This document shows positions 22,681-35,400 of a stretch of 64,000 nucleotides of DNA, piece by piece (within the stretch, counting starts at the first letter, position 1; each line of letters starts with the position of its first letter). A program made the translations under genes and the position numbers. This stretch comes from Sipunculus nudus (lineage: Eukaryota > Annelida > Sipuncula > Golfingiida > Sipunculidae), in contig CM049314.1 of the NCBI GenBank assembly GCA_026874595.1, positions 2,007,318 through 2,071,317 on the forward strand, given 5' to 3'. The notes beneath the pieces are model-generated. The model searched no databases. It saw nothing but the letters and a program-made list of their open reading frames with translations, and was not told the DNA's origin.

Positions 22681-25590
22681 GACAAAAGGATTTCTAATGT
22701 GGCTACCTGCCAGACAATGAATTTCTAACAAGTCTGACATTTGATATCGCACATCCTCCAATATGAGACCAAACTTGTGGTAATTGCTCTAAGGAATGTT
22801 ACAGTAATGAATGTCCAGAACAATTCAAAAGGCATGATCAAGTTGGAGGGCTCTCATATCAGATTTATGGACATGCAAATGTAAAAAGTGAAAGTCCAAT
22901 ATTTTTTAATTATCACCTTGCGTTTTAGTGGGGTAAGCAGGGTAGGTAAACTGCAAAATCTGAAAGAAAAGAAATGCAGGAAACATCACTTAACAGTTTT
23001 GTAAAACAAATAAAGCAATCCTCAATCCAGGAACAGACCTATAAAATTATCAGAACAAACACTTCCTGGTATATCTGATGAATTGTATAAAATATTTAGA
23101 TATCTAGGAAACCAGGTTTATTGCTATGATTCCATAAAATAAACAGCAAATGTTCCATTATCTTATACATCAGTAGCTAAACCTTAATTCAATACTCTTA
23201 TAGTCTTCATGCCTGGCCGAAGCATTATTTTTTAAGTAATTTCTCGGGAAACAGTGTTTGGTTATGCACTAATGATGTTCTTATCATTCAGTGGGTTGAT
23301 ACAAAGGAGTCATATATCACAAGTGTCGCTCACAATTACGGCCACGGTTTGAATCAAAGTGCGTGATGTATAGATGGGGCATATGTGAAAGACTGAAGGT
23401 ATGGGATGAACAGTTTAGCTTGAAATATGTTCACAAGCATTTGGAACAATTTAGTACTGTGACCTTGACCTCTGACCTTTTTACCCAACATCAATGGGGT
23501 TTTCGCCCTAATGGTAGGTCAGCCATATATGACAGATTAAGGTATAGGTTGAAAGGTTTGCCTTAAAATGACTCAACGCAAGGAGTGGTTGCTGTGAACT
23601 TAACTTTTGACCTCAAAATCAACAGGTCTTTTCCACTATTGGCAGAGAAGCGATGTGTCAATGGTGGAAAGTTTGGAGTGAAAAGTCTAACCTGAAATGT
23701 GTCCACAACCTTTTAAAGAAGTGAATCCTGTGACCTTGACCTTTGACCTCAAAATCTATAGGATTCTTCTCTCATATGTGAAAGATTAAAGGTTTTGGAT
23801 GAAAGGTTTGGCTTAAAATGCATCCACAAACTTTTCAAAGAAGTGGGTCCTGTAACCTTTACCTTTGACCTTGTGACCTAAAAATAATTATGGTTCTTCC
23901 TCTTTTGGTAGGTGAGCCATATTATGTAAAAGATGGTTGGAGTTGGATAAAAATTTAATATAGAAGGATTTATTCTCGAGAAACACATTCAAACACATCC
24001 CGTAACTCAGAGAATATAGGTCGCAATGACCTCATTTCAGGTTTGCAAGATCTTTAGATCCTCTAAGACTGCATTGGGTTCATGATCCTAGCCCTTACGG
24101 TTACGATTTGTGCCCTGCTAACAGACGGCCGGACGGAAAGACGGCAGGACAACGGACAAAGACCCATCTCTATGGCTCAGCATGACAAAGTCAGCTGAGG
24201 TAAAAACAGACCAGGAAACGCCGGTCCCATCACACCTAAGCTGTTTGTTTTGTTCATGTTCATATATAATGTGGGGTCCGTCACACTAATCCATACACAT
24301 TCTACAAGGTCATCTCAAGGTAAACCAAATGAACCCGAGGTCTGCAAGGGGCGTTTTGCAACTTTTAACTTCTACACATAATGCAACAAACCATCCATAG
24401 GTTACACGGGTTTCCCGTATGTCAACGTTGGTGCTTTTACTGTGTTTACTAACAGCGCAGGGTAAACGAGCTCATACATACGTCACAGAAGCGTTATTGA
24501 AGCGTTTTCCTCAACAGAAATTGCATACGGTTCATGAATGTGTAAGCCAGAAAACAAATTGTACAGAGAAGGTTGGTTAATAGGTGGACTTATAATTGAG
24601 CCTACATTATTGTCTCCTTATAATGCAATTGAATGGTACACGGGTGTTGTGAAAATTGATCCATGCTGTGCCAGTAAAACTCAAAACATATCTATTAAAA
24701 CATCATTTATTCAGTTAACATATGAACTTCGTACAACGTCATAAACAACACAACAGGCTAAATAATTAGAAACATCAGCTGTATCAACATATATGACTCA
24801 TTTGAAATCACCGACTATATTTTCAACTGTTTAAATAATCACAAAAATAAATAAGTCTATGGTCTGTAATCATGATGACATCTCTGCCTGAAAGACAGCC
24901 CTTGTAACAAGAACTCCCGTGTTATATACAAACAAGTCTGTTTTAATTTTTACTGGAATAATTTGTCACGTTCACGACATCACACACAGCTCTGACAAAA
25001 AGCCAAATGGCCTTTTTAAAATGTACATAAGGTCTGAAACTGGCAAGAAATGGAGTATACGTTCCAGGAAAATGAGAATATTTTGGCAAATAGTTCCTAA
25101 ACTATCCGAATAATATGGGAATTAATAAGGAATAAACAAAATGCACGTCAAAAAAAATCTCAGTTGGTGATCAATTATTCTTGTAGCTGATGATATTTCA
25201 AGAGCAAGTAAACTATTTAGTAAGAGACTGGTTCACCCAAATATTTATAAATGACCACTAGTAGTGACAATGTATAGCAGACCATAATCCTCATTCCATA
25301 TCATTAATCTGAAGATGATAACAAAGTACGCTCTGTTCACCAAAAGGTCGGCTGTATTATAATATTTGATTAAGTATATAAAATGTATATAGCGGGCTAT
25401 TTCTAGAAAAGTAACACCATAAGTGGTATCAAAATTAGCCTTGCTAGTCCCTTTTGTAAACACACACACAAACACACACACGTGGAACTGAAATACATGG
25501 ACAAGAAAGGTCACCTTAACAAAATCTCAGGAGACTGAGTTCTGCTTCTCCTCTGCCGTCGGAGCGACCTGACTTTATCGAGCATAACCG
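22681..25590. repeat. intergenic, GACCTTGACCTTTGACC-type repeats
   Basis: From about 23455 to 23890 the phrase GTGACCTTGACCTYTGACC recurs at intervals of 130-270 bp with related spacers, an old imperfect tandem repeat. At 24120-24208 there is a GGCCGGACGGA...GGCTCAG...GTCAGCTGAGGTAAAAA tail like the right end of the GGAC-tailed family. The rest (to 25590) has no gene that could be supported. Confidence 0.5.
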
Positions 25591-25594
25591 TCCC

Positions 25595-25690
25595 ATCCTT
25601 GTATATACGTATGAACACACCCTTGTATATACGTATGAACACACCCTTGTATATACGTATGAACACACCCTTGTATATACGTATCATTCT
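25595..25690. repeat. 24-bp tandem repeat, nearly 4 copies
   Basis: Four near-identical units of CCTTGTATATACGTATGAAC plus 4 bp. The period divides by three, so it produces a false repeated peptide in one frame. Confidence 0.95.
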
Positions 25691-28600
25691 CACGGTTAAA
25701 AATATTTACCAACCATGATAACAACATTGCGATGCATAATTACATAGAAACCATATATCACGTGTATTAATCAAGTTTAATCACAGGTAGGTTTATCTGC
25801 ATATGAAAGCGCTGCCGTGTGTCAGTTAATGCTTAGCAAGACACGATGGTAAAGGTATGGATGGAATCAACGCAATCAACAGTGAGGTCTAAAGATGGAT
25901 AAAAAACAATCACTTTCAAACGCGATCTAAATAGACATATCAAGAATGAAGCGAATTTACTGAATATAAAACTGATACGATCAGCTATTAATGATGCATG
26001 TTCATACCTTACACTGGAGAAAAATTATCTTAAAACATTGAAGTGTTAAAATGAATGAATACTTATTAAATAGAAACCTACTGAGGTTAACGGCATTTTC
26101 CAAAGTAATTTGAAATAGACCTGTTCTTATAAACCACTTTTACTTTAAAAAATAATGTTTTACTTATAACGAATGAATTATTTCGGAATGATGGGTACAT
26201 CACTGTATACTGTTCACAGAACATAAATTTGCAACGTATGATTCAAGTATATTTACTAAATAAAGAGCTCCTCTGATAAAGAATGCGTTAGTTCAACTAA
26301 GGAGTTTGATATTAACTTTCTCAAACAGGATACAATTGCACTCTACCATATGGTATCCTTATAAAATGGAACACAGTGAACGTGTTCTTATATAAAGACC
26401 AGACATTGCATGCTAAGAAGTTGAACAAAGTACTGTTCATATTTTTGCACACAATCCGACGTCCAGCTATAAGCTTTCGTTGCAGGTAAATTTACCAACA
26501 ACGAGGGCGCACAGTTATATCAAAATATGTCAAAGGTATACACAAAAAATTATCAACATTATTATGTATTGCTCACACATGTATAAATTAGCCACTCGTG
26601 TCCATGCATTCGGTATTCTACAAATACACTGCATCCTTACTCCTGATTAAAATAGTATATTACAAGTAACAAGACAATCACAACTGTAACAGATGATATT
26701 TCTCAATTACATGCTCATTTCAGACGTATGCGTATAGAGCTGTCGCCAGTTGCTCAATACAAATACATAATTTTATCACCGTTGGCTTAAGGACAAGAAA
26801 CGCAAAACCTGAAGTTAACGAATTCTCAATTTATGACAGATACAACACTCTACCCCCCCCCCCCCCCCCCCCCCGGAAAAAAGACTGGTCATGTGATTGT
26901 GTTTAAATTTGTGAAGCTTCAGCAGAGCGTAATAACTCCTTGAGAAGAATATTTCTGTTCCCTTGGCGAGTTATATCTGTATACTCACTACGCGGAACAC
27001 TGGTCGGACGCGGATATCGTGACAAATCTAAGTAGACAATATTGGATCTCTAGAAATTCTTGTTGTCTTTGATTCCTGCTGCGGTGGGCATTTTATTGAA
27101 GTTCCCATCACAGGACGTATTTTGGCTACACTTATAACTTATTATAACATTTTACAAAAAAGGTTGGTTTCTCAGGCACCGCGCGTCAATTCGACACCTC
27201 CCCCCCCCCCCCCGCATTTAAAATGTATATTCTGATTTTGAGTAGAAAATTGTCCATTTTTAAGGTCCAGCCCCTCGGACTTTTCTTTCAAGAAAATAAA
27301 AGAAAATGATAAATTTCGTTTTGTTATGGTATGCGTTTACATTTTTTAACGAAATAATTGTGTTGTTTTGGTTCCCTGATCACGATTTTTGTTTCGAAAT
27401 ATATAATAACGAAGTAATAAAATTCGCCTTCCTGTACTAATGCATGAAAAAAAATGCCTGGGAACCCAAACTTCTTAACGCTTATTAACTATGGTCAACG
27501 GAAAAGGTGTACAGCTTTAGACAGTTTCAGAAACATAAATGAAGTGATCACACAAATAATTTACTGCCCTCTGACCCGCATACATTATACTCTGAGATCT
27601 AGGAATCTAAGTACAAAGGACACAATTGACAAATAAGTCAACAACAGTTAAGTTAAACATAAATTACACGTGGATAAATTACTCCCGGACTGCACGTTAA
27701 CAGTAAACAGTGGTCTGGCCAACTTATTTGGGCTTTGCCAAGCTTGATCATATTTCAAATTTTCAAGCTCGATCAAAATTTAACAAAGGGATAACATATA
27801 TTGTGTAAATAACGAAAATATGTAGTTACGACATCTCTATCCACGGGAGAAGATCATTACACTATCAGAATGAGAAAAGTACATCCTCTAAGTTACCACT
27901 GTAAAATAATGGATACATGCAACCCACCAGAAGCCTCTTTACTACTCGTACATAACACATTGTCACGGTCTACTAGGTATACATGAATATTAATATTTAA
28001 CTTAAGATGAATATAAAAAAATAGTGCATTAATAATAATGGTCTATTTTGCATGAACAACAAGGTATTTCCTGAAAAAAAAGTTAAACTTTTCAATGAAA
28101 ATTGTCAATTTTTCAAAATATATATATAAACTATCTTGATTTAACATCTACATATATCACAGATAATGCATCATTTTAATGAAAAAAATGGAAAGTTTTC
28201 TTGTTTCTCGAGTACACAATTTCTACAAACTATGAACCATGGCAACACAGAATACAAATTCTCCTGAGTGTGGACCACGGACCACAGATGCCAAGAACGA
28301 TGATATATTATCTGAATAACCACAGTCTTGATGTCCTGGATAAATAAAATCACTTACATCTTGGAATATCACACAGTGTTTGGTGGACGTTTAATTTGCA
28401 TCAGTTATAGGGGCACTGGTACCAGCCCGTCAGCAGTGGTTTTATGTCCTCTTGTACAGGTAAAAGATATGTTACAATTATGGCACAATACCATTCATTA
28501 AAAGACACTATAAAAGATGCACTTGCAAGTATAAGGCTAAAATAAGAAATGCCACTCGCACACATGCATTGGTCAAGTATGCAGCTGACCAACGTCATGG

Positions 28601-28853
28601 CTAGGAATGCTCTAATATTGCAAAACTGCATCCAGTTCTACAGTTTTCACTGGAATATATACAAGGTAAACCTCATAATATTTTTGCATATACAGAAAGT
28701 TTTCCTCGCAAAACATGCAAATAAAATATTGCAACATTCCCCTTGGAATTATGGACATGAATAATAATGCACTCGAGTTGATATGTAATATGTTACTCCA
28801 GTAACCCTACACCCCATTAAGCTAAAGGCCAAAGGAAGATAGATCAATCATCA
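25691..28853. other. intergenic / 3' side of the flippase gene
   Basis: Contains the untranslated region downstream of the flippase stop codon (28854). Several minus-strand ATTAAA variants (for example about 28391-28396) could serve as polyadenylation signals, and an AATAAA occurs near 27093, so the transcript end is not fixed. There are C runs at 26853-26874 (22 bp) and about 27200-27214. No other gene was recognised. Confidence 0.4.
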
Positions 28854-29492
28854 TTATAAGGGTGTAATCTCAGAGTGTTCTGCAATGACGTCACTGTTTG
28901 ACGTACTTACGGTATTTCTTGACATAATGGATGCTGATCCAGATGGAGTTAAGCGGGGTGCCTCACTTACTAAAACTATCCCGGAGTTTGTAGCACCATT
29001 TGGCGCAGTAAACCTTTGTGAATTTCTAGACTCGTGACTCTTGAGATGTGATAATGAGTAACCACTTAGTTTATCAGCCTCATCAAAACTCCCATGGAAA
29101 GCCGAATTGGACACTCCTGTACTGACAATAGTTTCATATAAAGGTGTATCTGTACTGATGTAGGCCACATTTCCCTGTGATGAAGGCAAAGCTAAAACAT
29201 TCATTGCTGAATTGGAGTAAAAATGATTGGCAGACCGGTGGCTATTTGCGTTTTGATCCTTATAATGGTTGGCTTTATGTGATTCTTCATTCAAATTCGG
29301 ACCCTCTGGCAGATGGACTCTTGGGCCTTCATCATTCATATCAGGTATATAGGCTGGATTAACATATGCCCCAGACTCATTTCTCTCATTTTCAAAGCTT
29401 CTTGGCACTCCTCCATTTTGGTCTTCATGTTTGTGCACACGTCTTGACACAGAATCAACTCTATTCTTGTAAGTGCCAGAAGTTTCAGAGAT
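28854..29492 (-). CDS. flippase last exon P (hydrophilic C-terminal tail)
   Basis: 639 bp, 212 codons and a TAA stop. The acceptor TTTTCTACACAG is good and phase 0 matches exon N across an 11.7-kb intron. The sequence is polar and low in hydrophobic residues, rich in Ser, Asn and His, and looks disordered; no domain was recognised. Such tails of P4-ATPases often hold regulatory phosphorylation or cleavage sites. It is longer than usual for the family as I know it. That it belongs to the flippase is inferred from strand, phase and splice site; an unseen exon could lie between. Confidence 0.65.
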   Translation of the reverse strand: MSETSGTYKNRVDSVSRRVHKHEDQNGGVPRSFENERNESGAYVNPAYIPDMNDEGPRVHLPEGPNLNEESHKANHYKDQNANSHRSANHFYSNSAMNVLALPSSQGNVAYISTDTPLYETIVSTGVSNSAFHGSFDEADKLSGYSLSHLKSHESRNSQRFTAPNGATNSGIVLVSEAPRLTPSGSASIMSRNTVSTSNSDVIAEHSEITPL

Positions 29493-32400
29493 CTGTGTAG
29501 AAAAGAAAACAGTTTCAATAAGCTTACAGTAATACCTGAAAATTTAAAAAAAATACTGTTAAAGGAGAATGAAATTATAATATTAAGTCTGAGAAACTTA
29601 GTCCTTTAACAAGATAGTGCTGTGAAAGTTCTTGATGGTATGAAACTATTTAATAGAGGAGTGTGAAATTAATTAATAAGAAAATAGTTTATCTATAAAA
29701 TGAATTTAATTATTAAAAAGTCTAAAAGCAGAAGTTAGTATCAAATGGTTTAAAGAAAAGATAGTAAATTTTTTTATTGCAAAAAGTACAGTTACGAATA
29801 AAAGGCAAATTAAGAAATTATTCATTACATGAGAAACATTTGCAACAATATTCACTATGACAAGTGTTTCAGAGTTAAACACGCACCGAGTATTTTAGCA
29901 TATACAAGTTATTTATACAAGTAATGTATACAAGTAATGCAAAGCACTGAAGCCCTTTTGGTAATGAATGGCTTAAAAAACTTTAAATAAGGCTTACAGT
30001 TTGGTGTGACAATATACACATAGTACCATTTTGTACATTATATTGCTGTAAACTTTCAAAATGAAATTTTTACAATTGTCGTTTCCATAATAAGTCGGAA
30101 AACAACAATTTTCTTGTTCCCATTAGGTCATATTAAGTATAATGTAAAGCCCTATGAATATATATGAAACCGACATCTGATTATAATCAAACTATTTTAA
30201 TCTTCATATTTTTTAAAATGTATTTCAACCACTGTCCATATTTAGTACTTCTGCCCTGGACTCTATAAAGAATTAAATTAGGTTTCTCTTTATGTTCATG
30301 AATGTAGTATTTTAAACATGACACAAGAACAAGTAAAGTTATGATGTAAAAAGTGATGTACAAATCACACTGACTTTTCTGTGGCAATGAATTTTCTAAC
30401 CAAACTGTTAACCTTGTAATAACAATTAAAAGCAAAATTAGTATTTTCGCGTGTTGGCTTCCAACCTGGTAGAGAGGCTGGCCTTCTCCCGCGGGTTAAT
30501 AAGTTCTTCTAATAAACTGATTGGCATAATTGAAACCTTGGAATTAAGATTCTTACATATAAATATAGGTGCTGTTACCTATACCTGGAATATATTTCAA
30601 TTGTATTCGTTTCCATCACAATATAATAATCATCCATAAAGTGGAAATAATCTGCGATAAACCCTAAATCAACTGGGCTTTAGTAAAAGCTTTCACTCAT
30701 TTCTGCATTAACAGACCCTTGCACGAATGGGCAGTTTTCTGGTTTGGGGAATACCAACTTCAATTAACACCAACCCTAGCTCCCATGATAAGGTAAACAA
30801 TTAAATGTTGAACCCTTAGAAGTGAATTGTTCACAGAGTGAACAAACCAAATTTAGTAGTCAAGGATGAAGAACATATGATGGAGACAGGGGTTACCCAA
30901 GGATCTAACAACTTTTTATTTAAATTTTGATGCGTTTATCCAGATATTTTCTATCAGAATAGTACTCATCAGGGTTCAGTTGAGCAAATTTCGCTTTTTT
31001 TATTAGTCTTTGAAAGACTAGAATTTTTTCCCACCATGTCGCAAAACATTGGGGGGGGGGGATGTGTTAAAAACTTTGGGTAAAAACAGTTAATGTCGAC
31101 ATGGTATGTTAGGTGCAAGAAATCACAAGGGAAGTTAGGTTTAAAAAAATTTGTTATAAAATGCAGATTTTATTTTTAATCAAAAACCTAGTTCCACAAG
31201 GCTTTAATGCCATATGCATATTCACAAGCTTAGTTTGTGTCTCTTTGCAAATCAGTGCAGGAAATTTGAAAATTAACTTGTTGGCATGTGTATATGATTA
31301 AGGTGATAAAATAAATACTGAAATTGTGTCACCCCTAGAGAGAAGAATATGAGTATAATAATGCATTTGGACTTTCAACGTTGACCCTTTTTGATCTCAA
31401 CTTGACCTTCACGTCAAAGCATCCCTAAAATGCAGATAAATACTCTCAGCTGTTGTAGTAAACCTGATTCCTGGTGTCATACAAAATTCTTTTTCCTAAC
31501 TCAGTTTATTTAACAAGACTGAGTACACGCATTAATGTTAATGTTTCTCAGCACAAAGAGCCAGGTCTTATTATTATAAGATAAAATACCCTGCAAAAAA
31601 GTTAATATGTTAGCATCAAACTTGTTAGAGCACTCTTACAGGGAGAATGTCAACGCTTCATTATTGTACAGTGAGGAGTTAAACATCTACTCTAGTGTTA
31701 AGTCAAACAGGAACCCAGACTGTTTCAGTCTGCATGAGTGAACAACATGCCACTAACACTTGTTAAGTATGAACTATTCAGTCTGTCCTGCATGAACTGT
31801 GCTTACAAATGTCTCACGTCAAGATGAAACAAATGATAAAGTCCATGTCTAATGCCTAATATGATCATGATGAAATAAAAGTGCAATGACAGCTGCTTGA
31901 CACATGATAAAGGTTTGAGAACTTGCCACATTTAATGGAAAAATTAGCATTGTACATATCTTCAGTGTTGTACTACCTTTCATATTTTAGAATCTTCATA
32001 CAGCCACATTCATTTGTCTATGTTTTACTTGTTTTCAAGCCAAATTTATCAGGAAGTACAAATATTTCTGATAATTTACTTTTTTTAAATTTTTAATTAG
32101 GAAACAAACATCTGTTTAATGTTTCATATCATGGACTGAAAACACTTTCAAACTTGGCTGCTGTATTTTAACGATGACCACCAGTAATTACTGCCCAATT
32201 ATCACTTTAAAATTCCTTCCTATTTTTTAACATGTTTGATGACTGGGGACTGCATACATTTCCACGTTAAATGCATTAAAAATATCCTGACATAGTTCTC
32301 ATAGCCCATTCACCATGTGCTTCAGCCAGTATATTATTTTGAGGTGTGTATAACTCTCTGATCAAACTGGCTAACCTAATACCACATAAGGTCCACCGAG

Positions 32401-35400
32401 TATAACGATCTTGAGTCTTTGTGTGTCTCAAGAGCTGCAACCAAGTTCTGGAAAGAGAGGGGGAGTATTCACAGTTATTCAGACAAGCAAGGTGTTTTTG
32501 ATGTGTCCACTAAGGGTAACATGCCGGAGATGTCCTCTGACATAGTTACAAGGGATGTCGGCATCATGATGGAAATGAAAGCACCTGTCATGTGAAAAAG
32601 GTAAGATATATTGTCATCTCCCACATAAATCATAAAAGGTTAAGAGATAAACTTTAATGTTTAAGACAGTGGCATTGGAGGGAAACTTCAACTTAAATGT
32701 TACCACCACCAAACAACGAATGGCACTATTTACCAAAATTGGATAATTCCAATAGGAATTGGATATTTTCAGTCTCCATATTTTCAAGAGGGCTCTTTGC
32801 TTCCCATCAATTATACAACTGCATAAATAATGGAGCAAAGTTTCAAAGAACACAAGCAGAAACTACATATTCAGAGAAGAAATGGGAGGGGGAAAAGAGG
32901 TACTTTATACAGAGTTAGATACTTTTTCCCTAGGATGGTAACAGTATTACCTAAATGAAATGAAATTTTCACTGGAAAAAAATTGGGTCTAAAATGGGGT
33001 ATGGTGAAAGTCACGGTTACAATTTCTCCAGGTCAAGCAAAAGTCATGCCGTCTCCAAAATGACCACATACCAGGGACAAAGCACTGTAGTCATGTTCCC
33101 AGTACTGACAGGGTTCAGGTTAACAATAAACCTGCCATAGCTATTTGTTTACAAGCATCAGCTTAACAATAAGCAAAAATTGTAAAACCTAAACTGTGCA
33201 ACCTAAACTGTACAACAAAGTACTCCTACAAATGTGCACTGAGAAGATGTTTGAGTTTATCACTGGACTGAACATGAGGAATATAAAACTACAGCAGCAG
33301 GTTCATACCAAAGACGGCTGGCTAATACAATTTCCACCAAAATATGCCTCATATGGAAGAAAAGCCACCACCATAATAAACAAGATTAACCAATATCTCA
33401 AGCTTGGTAAAAAAGGCACACTTCAGTGTCATCTAGAATGCAGTTGTTTTTTCAATGCCAAAAAAAGATATATGTATCCCCTCCCTATAGGCCTCCCATC
33501 CCAAAATTTGAGGGGGAAAATACAGACTTCTCCAAAAGTCGCAGCATTCACAAATAATTTCTATTCCTGCTGATTTGACCTTAAAGATGAAGTTCAAGGT
33601 CACATATTTTTTAACACTTTCAAGATTTTGGTAGAAACATTTCACAAGTTAAATTTCATGAAAATATACAGAGTGGTTCAAACATTATAGCTTTCACAAA
33701 TAATTTCTATTCTGGCTAACTGGACATGAAGATATAGGTCAAGGTCACCAGTTTTTGATCTTGTCAAAGAACTTGGTATAAACAAATGGTGTTTTTTAAT
33801 TTGATGAAAAAATATGCGATACTTTAAGAGTTATGGAGTTCACAAAAAAAAAAAAATTATTTCTGCCTATCTGACCTTGGTGATGGTCAAGGTCACCAGT
33901 TCTCCAACTCGTCTGAGATATTGGTAGAAAAAACTAAATTTGTTCAGAAAACTACTTGCATTAACAATACATAAAGTTATCTTATTTCAAGTTAGACAAC
34001 TGTGTATCTAATTGCTATGCATATCATCCAACCTTTCAACTTTGTTCAGTACCAAGTTTCGGCACACAAGAGGTAAACATGAAAGGTGACCACGCCCAAT
34101 ATTGCTTGGGATGAAATGTCCAAAAGATCTGGCTTTAACCTTGCTCTAATATTAAAATACACAGGTACGAATCAAAGAGAGAATTGCCAAGCAAATTTAG
34201 CAAACAATTCTTAAACTTAAGACTCCAAAGGTCTGTTTAATATTTAGAAAGTATGTTTTGTTGGATCAGCGGGGAAAAGAACTATCTTACAAAGATATTG
34301 TCCAGGATCACGCTCAAAAGGGACAATATGTGTATATGTAATATGTTTAGAAAGCCTGCTCATCTGGCTCAGAACACTACAGTACAAAGCATTATGGCAC
34401 AATGGTCCATTTCATATTTGGGTATCAATCTGAGGTGAACAAAATGCAAATGATATATACTGGATCTCCACCTTTACATTTTTAATCACTAGTTTATTAA
34501 TTATAATCTGAAATCACAAGTAAGTCATGGAAAAGTCCAATGTCAGCACAAGAACTTTGTCATGGTTAAACTGTACTATAAAGCATCTGCATTGTTTAGC
34601 TTTGAAAGAGACATATTTGAACAAACAGCAGAACAGCATGGTTTAAAGGCAAAAAGAGTCTGACAGAATGCAAGGCATTGTCTAAGCACTATCACTGACA
34701 TACCATTTCTATCAATGCTGAATTAAAACTATTGGGTATAATGTTTAAATGTCTTTACACACTGTTATCAAATGACTCCAAATTATAAAACTAAACTTCC
34801 CTTGTAATTGCTATACTTCTTAACTGCTAAATTGTCTCCTTGAAGATGGATGTTATCAAGGCCAAATGCTGAGTCTTGGCCTATCTGTATCAGGTTTATG
34901 ACCTAATGGCAAGGAACATCCACCCACTGATACTCAAGTTAATCAATACTGAAGTCTTTGTTTTCCCTGATTTCATGTATGAACTATAATTTCAAACTAT
35001 CATATTAAAGTTGGAGTAATTTCCAAAGTGAGTGCAGTTTAGTATAAGATTTTTTGCTTTCTTTAGCAACAATTTTGCAAAATGTACCATTTTTAACTTG
35101 ACTTTCCACTTAATCAAAATTTTGTCCAAAGCATTCTGCAATTTTTATCTGCAAAAATAATCCCATTTTCTTATTTCTTAAGCAAAATTAAATTTCAATG
35201 AACTAGTTATTAAGTCATTTATCAGTTGTTCTATTATTTCATTACCAATGATACTTTTTCATGCATTTTATTAATCAGACAGCCATGTAGTAATGATATA
35301 AATTCTTCTTTTGCTTGACCTGAATAAGTACCATCTGTTAATAAGACTACTCTGGCTGAGGCATCAGCATTAAAAAAAAGAAAAAGAAGAAAAACTGCGG

